Shown piece after piece: positions 1 to 7,100 of a DNA stretch of 28,172 nt; position 1 is the stretch's first letter; each line of letters starts with the position of its first letter. The translations under genes were made by a program, and so were the position numbers. The notes under the pieces were generated by a model. It was not told the DNA's origin and made no database searches. It saw only the letters and a program-made list of their open reading frames with translations. The stretch is from a virus. Location of the stretch: positions 1-28,172 of IMG/VR virus record IMGVR_UViG_3300042862_000570. One strand, written 5' to 3'.

Positions 1-1449
1 ACGACGCACGTTGATACGATCTAAAGATGATCTTTTCTTTTGTAATGTTTTTTGTCCAAATATTACTACTCCTGTATTAGGGTAAGTTGTAAGTGGGTTA
101 ATATTTGCTTGATATAATGTATCTCTATTACCTTGAGTTAATACACGTTCTGCTTGTGTAGCAGTAGTTAAAACACCTCTATTAATACCTGCAGGTGCAA
201 ACCAAGGAGCAGTTACATTATCATTAAATGCATATATTCCTGGGATTAATGTTGAAGCTGGTACCCATACTTGATTAGCTGTACTTGGGTCAATTGTTTT
301 AACCCAAGGCCAATATGTTGCAGCGTAAGAAGTATCATATACTGATGTATCTGTTAATACTTGGGAAATTTGAGCTCCATATTTTGAAGAATCAAATACT
401 ACCATCATATCTCCTCTATTTTGAGCAATAGAAACCATAGAAGTAATTGCAGATGTAGCTACACCTCCTGTGTTAGATATTAAACCAGGAGCAACTAATA
501 AATTGTAACTAAATGCATCTTTATTTGCTAATAATGAAATAGATTCAGTATAAGCACTAGCCGATATACCTTGAATATTTGTTGAGGTAGTAATATTTTC
601 GTAGTAATTTGCTATTACACCTGTTGGTACATTTTTTCCTACAGCACTTCCAAAAGAACCACTTGCATTAATTGGAATTGAACCTGTGTATATAGATTTT
701 GGATTACCTACGTTATCGAAATAGTTAGGTGTTGATTGATTGACTTGTTTAACGCGTACACACGTTGAATTATTTGGATAATTTCCAGATAATTGAACAT
801 AATATTCACCATTATCACTTGCTACACTTTCAACTTGATTACCAATTACTTTTTCAATATAATTTGAAGAGAATGGATCTAAAGATAATGGACCCCAGGT
901 TTCAACTACTGAAGGAGAAGTTGAAGTATCATTACCTTGACGGATTAATAGGTTAAATGTACCTAAATCTGTATTAGAGTTTGCAATCTGCCATCTAAAA
1001 TTATTTGATGAACCACTTAATAATGTTCCTAATGACCCTGTTGGGCCTGTACTATTCATTATTTCACCTTTAGAAATAGTTTCTAATATAAAAGGTGCTG
1101 TATTATATGGAGAACCTGCAGAATGTGCTGAAGAAGATATAAATGATGAAGTTGCTGAGGTAAATGTTTCACCTACTACTCTGGTTACAAGTAATGAAGG
1201 ACCTCCATTATTAAAATAGTTATACGCTGCAATAGAGGTAAAATAAGTGTAGGTGTTACTCCCACTAAGGAAAGTATCACCAAACTTATTTAAATAATCT
1301 GTATATGTTGTTACTATTGTAGGGATACCTACTTTACCTTTTACGGTTGGTCCTATAATAGCGGCACCTGCTTGTACAGGGGCTTGAGTTATAAATGATT
1401 GATCATTCTCTATAGCTAATACACCAGGTGATACAATTGTTTCTGCCAT
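1..1449 (-). CDS. Tail sheath protein, gp18-like (C-terminus cut by window edge)
   Basis: Contractile tail sheath subunit, which forms the outer cylinder that shortens during DNA injection. Reading from the ATG at 1449, 483 codons stay open to the window edge. The N-terminus MAETIVSPGVLAIEND and the following GAAIIGPTVKGKVGIPTIV are typical of sheath proteins. The later stretches SIAAYNYFNNGGPSLLVTRV, VWVPASTLIPGIYAFNDN, PWFAPAGINRGVL and the final VVIFGQKTLQKKRSSLDRIN match the conserved sheath C-terminal core (P-W-APAG-RG and FGQ-T). The protein continues beyond base 1, but the preserved part already includes most of the conserved domain. It is the last gene of the window in transcription order. 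An ATATTTATAA element lies 17 nt before the start. The start has no Shine-Dalgarno sequence. The family call is secure; the exact length is unknown. Confidence 0.93.
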   Translation of the reverse strand, partial: MAETIVSPGVLAIENDQSFITQAPVQAGAAIIGPTVKGKVGIPTIVTTYTDYLNKFGDTFLSGSNTYTYFTSIAAYNYFNNGGPSLLVTRVVGETFTSATSSFISSSAHSAGSPYNTAPFILETISKGEIMNSTGPTGSLGTLLSGSSNNFRWQIANSNTDLGTFNLLIRQGNDTSTSPSVVETWGPLSLDPFSSNYIEKVIGNQVESVASDNGEYYVQLSGNYPNNSTCVRVKQVNQSTPNYFDNVGNPKSIYTGSIPINASGSFGSAVGKNVPTGVIANYYENITTSTNIQGISASAYTESISLLANKDAFSYNLLVAPGLISNTGGVATSAITSMVSIAQNRGDMMVVFDSSKYGAQISQVLTDTSVYDTSYAATYWPWVKTIDPSTANQVWVPASTLIPGIYAFNDNVTAPWFAPAGINRGVLTTATQAERVLTQGNRDTLYQANINPLTTYPNTGVVIFGQKTLQKKRSSLDRINVRR

Positions 1450-1466
1450 TGTAATAAATTATTTTG

Positions 1467-1476
1467 TTATAAATAT
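1467..1476 (-). promoter_or_regulatory. ATATTTATAA element before the tail sheath gene
   Basis: Exact copy of the intergenic decamer, 17 nt upstream of the sheath ATG. It is followed on the coding strand by CAAAATAA. A promoter role is inferred from its recurrence in gaps across the window. Confidence 0.5.
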
Positions 1477-1494
1477 GGTGTATTTCAACCCAGA

Positions 1495-1758
1495 TTAACC
1501 TATCAACGTAATTTCACCTGTTTCCGGATCAATATTTGATTTTCCGTATTTTTCAAAGATTGTTTTTGTAAAATCTTGTTCTTGACTAGATAAATCTTTC
1601 AAAGCACTTTTAACTGATTCGTGGCGCATGTCTAGTTGGGTTCTAATCATTTCGATTTCACCAAATTCCATTACTAATGATTGTGTTTTTTGTTGAAGTG
1701 CTGTTAATAAAGCTTTTTCTTCGTCTGTTAAGAACTTTTTGTCTGTAACTGTTTCCAT
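1495..1758 (-). CDS. Small coiled-coil protein of unknown function
   Basis: 87-residue protein without a family assignment from me. It is mostly charged and helical, with heptad-like spacing around residues 12-70 (TALQQKTQSLVMEFGEIEMI, then QLDMRHESVKSALKDLSSQE), and ends in a conserved-looking KYGKSNIDPETGEITLIG tail. Small phage proteins of this shape (glutamate/lysine-rich helix plus KYG-x-G-x-I-x-x-x-TGE end) are familiar to me from other marine phage genomes, where they are also uncharacterised. It sits between the three paralogous structural proteins and the sheath, so it may be a virion or assembly helper, but nothing in the sequence shows this directly. The start at 1758 is preceded by an A/T-only tract and no Shine-Dalgarno sequence. 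Confidence 0.8.
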   Translation of the reverse strand: METVTDKKFLTDEEKALLTALQQKTQSLVMEFGEIEMIRTQLDMRHESVKSALKDLSSQEQDFTKTIFEKYGKSNIDPETGEITLIG

Positions 1759-1780
1759 ATTTATTTATTTTTATTTGTTT

Positions 1781-2473
1781 TTATGTAATTGGGTCAAAAT
1801 TTCTAGTGCAATATAAAACTACATTATGTGCTATATTATTTGCTAATCCATATCCTGTTAAAGTTCTCCATTGTATATATATTGGTGTTAATACATCAAC
1901 GGTTATATTTACTCCTTCTACAAATGAATCAAAAGTATCATCATGAGTTAAAGTTTGAGAAAAATTATATATGTTATTACCATAACCTAAACTATATGAA
2001 GAAGTTGAATTAGTTCCAAGGGTTCCATTACAAGTTGTTGAAATACTTGCACTTAATATTTTAATTCTTGTTGGAAGAGATGTTCCCGCTTGATTTGAAC
2101 TTGTTGGTAAAGATGGGATTTGTTGTGTACTTGGATTACAATCAAAATAGTAATAAGTACTATCATTTATTGTTGTAACTTGCCCATGATGTAATTGAAT
2201 AACTAATGTATCATAAGAAATATTAGCATAATCTGTGTTACTTGATGATCGTGCAGTATGGGAATATGATGATGATAAAGCGTAAGATGCATTAGTTATT
2301 AAATTACCTGTTACTGGTGAGTCTAAATTTAATGGACCTATAATATTTAATGAGCCTGATAAGGTTATGTCATATGCGCTTATTCCTGCAAATGCATCAA
2401 TTGATTGAGTAACGTGCCATACTCTAATAGTACTGTTATCTACTATACCTGTTTTTGAAAGTGTATTAGCCAT
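1781..2473 (-). CDS. Structural-type protein, third member of a tandem paralogous trio
   Basis: 230 residues. The first ~55 residues (MANTLSKTGIVDNSTIRVWH, then VTQSIDAFAGISAYDITLSG) are nearly the same as in the two genes upstream. The shared plan is a VTQSIDAF motif, an AYDIT-SGSL-x-x-G stretch, a short ASYALSSSYSHTA module, then a ~120-residue domain ending in AHNVVLYCTRNF. The paralogues end in THNVNLYIKR and SHNITLFLYP, so the HN-x-x-L-x-strand is conserved and is probably the core of the C-terminal beta domain. The middle domains have diverged strongly. The gene overlaps the upstream paralogue by 8 nt, indicating translational coupling. A tail-fibre or baseplate decoration role is inferred from the ASYA modules, which also occur in the fibre genes here. 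No enzymatic motif is visible. Confidence 0.8.
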   Translation of the reverse strand: MANTLSKTGIVDNSTIRVWHVTQSIDAFAGISAYDITLSGSLNIIGPLNLDSPVTGNLITNASYALSSSYSHTARSSSNTDYANISYDTLVIQLHHGQVTTINDSTYYYFDCNPSTQQIPSLPTSSNQAGTSLPTRIKILSASISTTCNGTLGTNSTSSYSLGYGNNIYNFSQTLTHDDTFDSFVEGVNITVDVLTPIYIQWRTLTGYGLANNIAHNVVLYCTRNFDPIT

Positions 2474-3143
2474 TAGTTCTTTTAATATATAAATTTACAT
2501 TATGTGTAACCTTTGTTGGTTCTGCATACCCAGTTGTTCCTGTTTCTACAAGGACATATATTTTATCACCTTGTGTTACTGGTAATTGTTGGTTATCTCC
2601 GGATGTTATTGTATTTGATCCTGTAAGATACCTTAATGGATTTGTTTGAAAAGAAAAATTTGTAGAATTTACATATAATCTTACATTAGAAGTTAAAGAA
2701 CCCGTTATACCTGCTACTACAGAAGTAACAGTGGTTCTATATATTATCCCATCACCTTTAGGGTATATAATCCCTACAAGATCTGCAGATGAGGTTGATT
2801 GGTTTCCTGCTCCTATATTATAATTATATGATTGGGAAATATCGGTTCTTGGACTATATAATTGAAGTATTATAGTTTCATTATCAGCAAATGATGTAGT
2901 TAAAGCATATGAAGATATAGAACCTGTTGAAGCATAAGATGAGGTAATAACGTAAGATGCAGTACCATGAAAATTTTTATTTATGATTGTATCTAATATT
3001 ACACTACCTGTTACAACTAAAGAACCAGATAAAGTAATATCATATGCTTGTGTACCTGTAAAAGCATCAATTGATTGAGTAACATGTCCTGGTTGGACTA
3101 TACTACCCGATAATATTCCATTTTTTGTTAAAATTTGTGCCAT
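2466..3143 (-). CDS. Structural-type protein, second member of a tandem paralogous trio
   Basis: 225 residues. It shares the N-terminal module of its neighbours (MAQILTKNGILSGSIV, then GHVTQSIDAFTGTQAYDITL), followed by GSLVVTGSVILD, the repeat-like ASYVITSSYASTGSISSYAL and a C-terminal domain. That domain contains LQLYSP, YNIGAGNQS, a VTQGDKIYVLVETG strand and the terminal THNVNLYIKRTNG. The matching YYIGAG and VTKGERIYFELRT in the upstream copy show that the C-terminal domains are also homologous despite low identity. The start overlaps the stop of the upstream gene (TAATG) and the stop overlaps the next start, so the three are very likely translated as a coupled set. The function is unknown; a multi-copy virion appendage protein is the most economical reading. 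Confidence 0.8.
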   Translation of the reverse strand: MAQILTKNGILSGSIVQPGHVTQSIDAFTGTQAYDITLSGSLVVTGSVILDTIINKNFHGTASYVITSSYASTGSISSYALTTSFADNETIILQLYSPRTDISQSYNYNIGAGNQSTSSADLVGIIYPKGDGIIYRTTVTSVVAGITGSLTSNVRLYVNSTNFSFQTNPLRYLTGSNTITSGDNQQLPVTQGDKIYVLVETGTTGYAEPTKVTHNVNLYIKRTNG

Positions 3144-3796
3144 TATACAGGGTATAAAAATAAGGTAATATTATGTGAGGTAAATAATGGGGGTTGGGTT
3201 GGATCTGTTCGAAGTTCAAAATAAATTCGTTCACCTTTAGTAACAAGAATATCTCCAATATCTTCTAAAAAATAATTAAAAGAATTATCATATAGTACTG
3301 GGGTTTCAAATGCAAAGATTACACCTGAGCTATCATATATAGAAAGATCATTCCCCCATGAAGAAGTGGTTTGGCAAGTAGAAACTACAGAAGCACAAGA
3401 AACTCTAGAATCAACAGGTATAGTTATTCCACAAGTATCAGATCCTATAATTTCTCCTGCTCCTATATAATAAATAGTACTAGGAACCATGTATTCTATA
3501 GTGGGTGCATAAAATTGTAAAGAATACCCATTTGATAAATTATATTCTGCTTTTGATGCACTTACTACATTTGGTGTATAATTTGTATATGAAGAGGTTA
3601 TAGCTATAGAAGCTGATTCTGATGTTGTGCCTAAAACACTTCCACTAACTTTTAAACTACCTGTTAAAGTAAAAGATCCGGATACAGTTATATCATATGC
3701 ACTTACTTTTGTAAAAGCATCAATGGATTGAGTAACATGCCACGCATCTACTTCATGTCCTAAAACTATTCCGGATTTAGATAGTATATTCGCCAT
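3143..3796 (-). CDS. Structural-type protein, first member of a tandem paralogous trio
   Basis: 217 residues. The N-terminal module is MANILSKSGIVLGHEVDAWH then VTQSIDAFTKVSAYDITVSG, followed by GSFTLTGSLKVSGSV and a short SIAITSSYTNY segment. The C-terminal domain has LQFYAPT, YYIGAGEIIGSD, LVTKGERIYFELRTDP and a final SHNITLFLYPV, each with a counterpart in the two downstream paralogues. It is the first gene of the trio: an ATATTTATAA element lies only 4 nt before its ATG, directly after the glycosyltransferase stop, so a transcription unit may restart here. I do not recognise a named family. The shared SGSL/ASYA style of the N-terminal half resembles the fibre proteins further right in the window. 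Confidence 0.8.
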   Translation of the reverse strand: MANILSKSGIVLGHEVDAWHVTQSIDAFTKVSAYDITVSGSFTLTGSLKVSGSVLGTTSESASIAITSSYTNYTPNVVSASKAEYNLSNGYSLQFYAPTIEYMVPSTIYYIGAGEIIGSDTCGITIPVDSRVSCASVVSTCQTTSSWGNDLSIYDSSGVIFAFETPVLYDNSFNYFLEDIGDILVTKGERIYFELRTDPTQPPLFTSHNITLFLYPV

Positions 3797-3800
3797 TTAG

Positions 3801-3810
3801 TTATAAATAT
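3801..3810 (-). promoter_or_regulatory. ATATTTATAA element before the paralogous trio
   Basis: Exact intergenic decamer in the 19-nt gap between the glycosyltransferase stop and the first paralogue, 4 nt from the ATG. If it is a -10 element, the mRNA would be leaderless or nearly so. Confidence 0.45.
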
Positions 3811-3815
3811 GTGAC

Positions 3816-4694
3816 TTAGATATTCTTAACTATTTGATCTACATCAAACATTTCCTCTAAATCCATATAAGGGCATTCATATTGTAATCCTTCAAATGAG
3901 TAATTAAATAAATATGAACCGATTAATTTTGGATTTGCAGTAGGTTCATTTGCTGTTATATTGTTATGCAATGCATACCCGAAATTCTTAGGGGATGTAC
4001 CGATCCAAAATACAGTTGATTCTAAACCAAAAGCAGCAGCAGCATGTTGTAAACAAGAATCAATTAATATACGTTTATCACTATTTGCTACTAAAGAAAA
4101 TAAATCAACAGCTAACATACTTTGATCAAGTACTTCAGCATTCGGTATTTTTAATGAATTTGGTTTACATACCTGGATTATATGGTGAGATTCTTGGTAT
4201 TTTTCAGCAATTGCGGATGCTAATTTAAATGGTAAATCTCTAGTCCAAGCATATTCAGAGTTATTGTCTAATGGACCTCCATTTGTTTGGATCAATAGAA
4301 TTGGTTTTTCTCTATTCCATCTAGAAGAATTACGTTTTTGAGGAAAGTTGAAATAAAAAGATGGTACTTGAGATGTATATTCTATATCCATTAATTTACA
4401 CCAATTAGCAATTAAGTGTTTTTGATTTAATATATGATGGGTTTCATCATATGGTTCATGTTTGAATATTAAAGTATCCTTGTCTTTTACATAATCATCA
4501 TAAAAGTATTGTGTGTTACCTATTTTATAAACGCGGTATATGCTAGGGTGTGTTAAAAACACCTCAGGCCATGAAGCAACAACAATAATTTTTCTATCGT
4601 TGTATTTTTCTTTTAGACTATCAATTAAAGAAGTAGCAGCTATGTTTTTACCTAAGCCCCCTTCAATATGCCATATTATATATTTTTCTTCCAT
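3816..4694 (-). CDS. Glycosyltransferase family 9-like (heptosyltransferase-type) protein
   Basis: 292 residues with a GT-B, ADP-heptose-LPS-heptosyltransferase-like layout. The N-terminus YIIWHIEGGLGKNIAATSL (residues 5-23) is the glycine-rich first loop. A second Rossmann-like half begins at PILLIQTNGGPLD (residues 131-143). IDSCLQHAAAAFGLESTVFW (residues 211-230) is the family-9 nucleotide-sugar site, where bacterial enzymes have D-S/T-G-x-x-H-x-A-A-A-x-G. The usual glycine of this motif is replaced by Cys214, but the Asp and His are kept. It is the last gene of the sulfation cassette, 1 nt after the DUF2061 gene. The family is clear in outline. Donor and acceptor sugars cannot be read from the sequence; a surface polysaccharide or a virion glycan are both possible. 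Confidence 0.75.
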   Translation of the reverse strand: MEEKYIIWHIEGGLGKNIAATSLIDSLKEKYNDRKIIVVASWPEVFLTHPSIYRVYKIGNTQYFYDDYVKDKDTLIFKHEPYDETHHILNQKHLIANWCKLMDIEYTSQVPSFYFNFPQKRNSSRWNREKPILLIQTNGGPLDNNSEYAWTRDLPFKLASAIAEKYQESHHIIQVCKPNSLKIPNAEVLDQSMLAVDLFSLVANSDKRILIDSCLQHAAAAFGLESTVFWIGTSPKNFGYALHNNITANEPTANPKLIGSYLFNYSFEGLQYECPYMDLEEMFDVDQIVKNI

Positions 4695-4695
4695 A

Positions 4696-5142
4696 TTATT
4701 TTTTTGATCCTATTCTAATGTATTTGTACCAAATGCGTTCGTGAAAAAAGTAAATTATCGGTTTAAATATTAATTCACCTACCCCCAATAATGAGGATAT
4801 CTCAAATGACATTCCTAAAGAATATGCTGTAATCACTGTAATAAGAGTACCTATGATTCTATATGATAATGTTTTTAGGATATGTCGAGTCATTACTGAC
4901 TCCTCTTTAATGGTAATGATGTAAGCTACATTATTTTTAATACTAACGTATCCTTCACAGCTAATATGCCATTTATAATCTTGGATATCTTCCATCCAAT
5001 CTTTTGATGTATAAGTATGACCATCTATTACAATATCCGATACTAAAATTTCTTCACCGTCAGTGATTAAACGCCAACGATCTTCTTCACAAGTAGATAC
5101 TGTATTGAATCGAATTTGGAATTGTTGAGATTTTGCATTCAT
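4696..5142 (-). CDS. DUF2061 membrane protein with an N-terminal soluble domain
   Basis: 148 residues in two parts. Residues ~7-77 form a soluble beta-rich region (QFQIRFNTVSTCEEDRWRLI and KWHISCEGYVSIKNNVAYII) that I do not recognise as a named domain but have the impression of from other phages. Residues ~85-145 match the DUF2061 pattern: RHILKTLSYRIIGTLITVIT, a second hydrophobic segment around EISSLLGVGELIFKPIIYFF, then HERIWYKYI. The R-H-x-x-K-x-x-S-Y-R-x-x-G-T start and the HERIW end are the hallmarks. Two membrane segments (about 93-110 and 115-132) are predicted by eye. Its ATG overlaps the stop of the nucleotidyltransferase (ATGA). As I recall, DUF2061 proteins often sit beside or are fused to APS kinases, which fits this neighbourhood. 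The molecular function is unknown; a role in sulfate or sulfated-product handling at the membrane is inference. Confidence 0.8.
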   Translation of the reverse strand: MNAKSQQFQIRFNTVSTCEEDRWRLITDGEEILVSDIVIDGHTYTSKDWMEDIQDYKWHISCEGYVSIKNNVAYIITIKEESVMTRHILKTLSYRIIGTLITVITAYSLGMSFEISSLLGVGELIFKPIIYFFHERIWYKYIRIGSKK

Positions 5143-5543
5143 AATTTTCCTTCTTTACGCATTTGTTCTCTAACTTTTGTTGCAGATATTTCTGCTATCT
5201 GTATAGGGGGTATATGCTCAATAATATCATAACCCACTCCTCTACCAAACTCAACGGAACATATGTCAGGAACAATACTAACTTTAACTCGACCTTGTAA
5301 ACAAAGTTCTTTATATTCATTTTCAATGGTTTTAAGTACTTCTTTAGCATCGAATGGATTTGATTCAGTTGTTTCAACATCTCTAATTGCAATCCAAACA
5401 TTTTTTCCTTCGTCTAAAGTTTGTTGAAATAATGCTTTATGCCCATCGTGTAGAGGTTGCCATCTACCAATAAACATAGCATATTGGTTTGGTTTAGATT
5501 CAAGAGATGACTGTACGTGTACTTTTTTGCTCCAATTTTGCAT
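5139..5543 (-). CDS. Small HxGH-type nucleotidyltransferase (adenylyl/cytidylyltransferase-like)
   Basis: 134 residues, a single-domain HUP-superfamily nucleotidyltransferase. The nucleotide-binding motif is YAMFIGRWQPLHDGHKAL at residues 21-38 (G-R-x-Q-P-x-H-x-G-H, with His32 and His35). The C-terminal ISATKVREQMRKEGKL has the I-S-x-T-x-x-R motif at residues 119-125. The same two motifs occur in NadM-type adenylyltransferases, glycerol-3-phosphate cytidylyltransferases and, in altered form, ATP sulfurylases, so the substrate is not decided by sequence. The next gene upstream is an APS kinase, so an ATP-sulfurylase-like job (making APS) is an attractive but unproven idea. The annotated ATG at 5543 overlaps the APS kinase by 44 nt. 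The next ATG (Met23, 5477) would leave only two residues before the motif, so I prefer the longer form. Confidence 0.8.
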   Translation of the reverse strand: MQNWSKKVHVQSSLESKPNQYAMFIGRWQPLHDGHKALFQQTLDEGKNVWIAIRDVETTESNPFDAKEVLKTIENEYKELCLQGRVKVSIVPDICSVEFGRGVGYDIIEHIPPIQIAEISATKVREQMRKEGKL

Positions 5544-5964
5544 AACTTTTTATTTTATTTAAACATTCCTCAACTGAAATATTTGTTGTATCAATGTCAA
5601 GATAATTTTCTGTTGGTTGTTGATAGTTTTCAACATGGAAATTTTCTCTACCTCGTATTTCAGTAGTGTGAATATAATACTCCTTTATAGATTCTCCAAG
5701 TTTGCTTTTAAAATCTTCTCGTTGATCTTTATAAGGGGAAACTAACGATACAACTACATTACATTCTTTGTTGTGTAAAAAATGAGCTAAATGTTGAGCT
5801 AACTCAATATTTTTGCGGCGACCTGCTTCACTATAGTCTTTATTATCAAATATAGCGCGCAGGTCATCTCCGTCAATATGAAATGTGTTGTCTAGTTCTT
5901 GCTTTAAAGCAGTTGCCAAAACCGTTTTACCATGTCCAGGTTGCCCTGTAAACCAATATATCAT
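5500..5964 (-). CDS. cysC: Adenylylsulfate (APS) kinase, CysC-like
   Basis: 154 residues. Phosphorylates adenosine 5'-phosphosulfate at the 3' position to give PAPS, the universal sulfuryl donor. Evidence is the P-loop FTGQPGHGKTVLATAL (GQPGHGKT, residues 7-14), HIDGDDLRAIFD (residues 29-40, the D-G-D-x-x-R motif that contacts substrate), GRRKNIELAQHLAHFL, and VVVSLVSPYKDQREDF, which corresponds to the CysC V-S-x-I-S-P-Y-x-x-x-R signature. The C-terminal third (YIHTTEIRGRENFHVENYQQ, then LDIDTTN) is of the short phage-type variety, and the protein is ~40 residues shorter than typical bacterial CysC (about 200). It lies two genes after the sulfotransferase, which would use its product. Assignment as an APS kinase is strong; activity is inferred. 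Confidence 0.88.
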   Translation of the reverse strand: MIYWFTGQPGHGKTVLATALKQELDNTFHIDGDDLRAIFDNKDYSEAGRRKNIELAQHLAHFLHNKECNVVVSLVSPYKDQREDFKSKLGESIKEYYIHTTEIRGRENFHVENYQQPTENYLDIDTTNISVEECLNKIKSYAKLEQKSTRTVIS

Positions 5965-5980
5965 AACTTTTTTAAATATT

Positions 5981-6220
5981 TTATACTATGTATGCTTTTC
6001 CAGCAGTTATAGCAGCATTGATGTCTGTTACTTGTTGTGTTGTACAACCAGCTTCAAACCAATCTTTACCTAACATCAATTCAAGATGTTGAAAATTGCG
6101 TTCTACATTATCTTTTCTGTTGTCTGTTGCTTCTTTTTCAATTTCATTGTTAATTAAATTAACTGAATCGAATGCAGCTTTAATGTGGTTTTGTACTTGT
6201 TCTGGTGTTTGAGTTTCCAT
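5981..6220 (-). CDS. Small unidentified protein in the sulfation cassette
   Basis: 79 residues, not recognised. It is acidic and apparently all-helical (PEQVQNHIKAAFDSVNLINN, NVERNFQHLELMLGKDWFEA), ending in TTQQVTDINAAITAGKAYIV. A single Cys (position 59) sits in the EAGCTTQQV segment. It lies between the sulfotransferase and the APS kinase on the same strand, with 16 nt to the kinase start. An ATATTTATAA element is located 8 nt upstream of its ATG, so it may be the first gene of a unit running through to the glycosyltransferase. A cassette-specific helper is possible, but nothing in its sequence shows a function. Confidence 0.75.
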   Translation of the reverse strand: METQTPEQVQNHIKAAFDSVNLINNEIEKEATDNRKDNVERNFQHLELMLGKDWFEAGCTTQQVTDINAAITAGKAYIV

Positions 6221-6228
6221 AATTTTTA

Positions 6229-6238
6229 TTATAAATAT
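6229..6238 (-). promoter_or_regulatory. ATATTTATAA element before the 79-residue protein/APS kinase unit
   Basis: Exact decamer lying directly against the sulfotransferase stop codon (read as TAATATTTATAA) and 8 nt from the next ATG. It may separate expression of the activation genes from that of the sulfotransferase. Confidence 0.45.
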
Positions 6239-7059
6239 TAAATGTAATTGAATTTTTTAAAATACCAATCATAATGTTGGCGTAAACGATCGCATTGTTC
6301 TTTTCCTAAAATTTCAACAAAATTATCTTTTACAGGTTTGATTTGTGGTTGGATTTTGTGGTCTCCAAATATACCATGGATAACATCATTTTCATGTGTT
6401 AACTGTTCAACATTATTAAAATCGTGTTTAAAGTATGGCAATTCTAAATAATTGTATACTTTTTTCATTTCGGTTTCAGGATCTACAGTTAAATCCTCAA
6501 ATCGTATAAACAAAATGTCTTTATCTATTCCTTGGTGAATTGTTTCAGATAACCATTCCATTGAAGGCCCAATTGGTGGTGCTACAGAAAAATGATCTAC
6601 TCTAGCTCCTGTGGTCATGTTTTTTAACTCAACACCATTGATAATCATTGGGTCTTTATCAGGGTGTTTGCGGAAGTTTTTTTCCATGGAGGCAAATATA
6701 GCACGTAAATCACGAACCATAACAATCATTTTAGGTTTTTCGTCCATGAAAAATTCAATAAAATTGAAATGACCTAACCATCCTCTACTTTTTTCCATTA
6801 CATAAGGACGATCTGTAATTCCATCAAAGAAACCATGGATTCCAGTTTTACAGAAATTTTTAAATCCTGTTTTCATTACATCTTGGTCTTGTGCTTTAAA
6901 AGCATCACCTGAAGAGTATACAGCTCTTGCATTTAATAGAAATTCAATTACACCAGATGTAGGTGTTGAATAAATTTCAGGATTTTGCATTAATATGTTT
7001 TGAATTAATGTTGATCCAGCTCGGGGCATTGACGCGTTATAGAATATTTTTTTTACCAT
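6238..7059 (-). CDS. PAPS-dependent sulfotransferase
   Basis: 273 residues, a sulfotransferase-superfamily enzyme that moves a sulfuryl group from PAPS to a hydroxyl. The 5'-phosphosulfate-binding loop is MPRAGSTLIQNIL (PRAGSTL, residues 12-18). The 3'-phosphate-binding site is MVRDLRAIFASM (residues 114-125, with Arg116 and Ser124 in the expected R-x(7)-S spacing). The later ILFIRFEDLTVDPETEMKKV segment is the usual F/Y-E-D/x-L-x-x-D/N-P conserved block. Overall order and the PR-G-S/T-T-L loop resemble sulfotransfer_3/tyrosylprotein-sulfotransferase-like families. No signal peptide is visible, so it should act in the cytoplasm. It starts 41 nt after the giant fibre gene and is followed by the APS kinase. 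The acceptor is unknown: fibre tyrosine or threonine, a lipid or a glycan are all open. Confidence 0.88.
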   Translation of the reverse strand: MVKKIFYNASMPRAGSTLIQNILMQNPEIYSTPTSGVIEFLLNARAVYSSGDAFKAQDQDVMKTGFKNFCKTGIHGFFDGITDRPYVMEKSRGWLGHFNFIEFFMDEKPKMIVMVRDLRAIFASMEKNFRKHPDKDPMIINGVELKNMTTGARVDHFSVAPPIGPSMEWLSETIHQGIDKDILFIRFEDLTVDPETEMKKVYNYLELPYFKHDFNNVEQLTHENDVIHGIFGDHKIQPQIKPVKDNFVEILGKEQCDRLRQHYDWYFKKFNYI

Positions 7060-7100
7060 ATTATCAATATAATAACTATTTTTCTAATATCCAAGGAATA

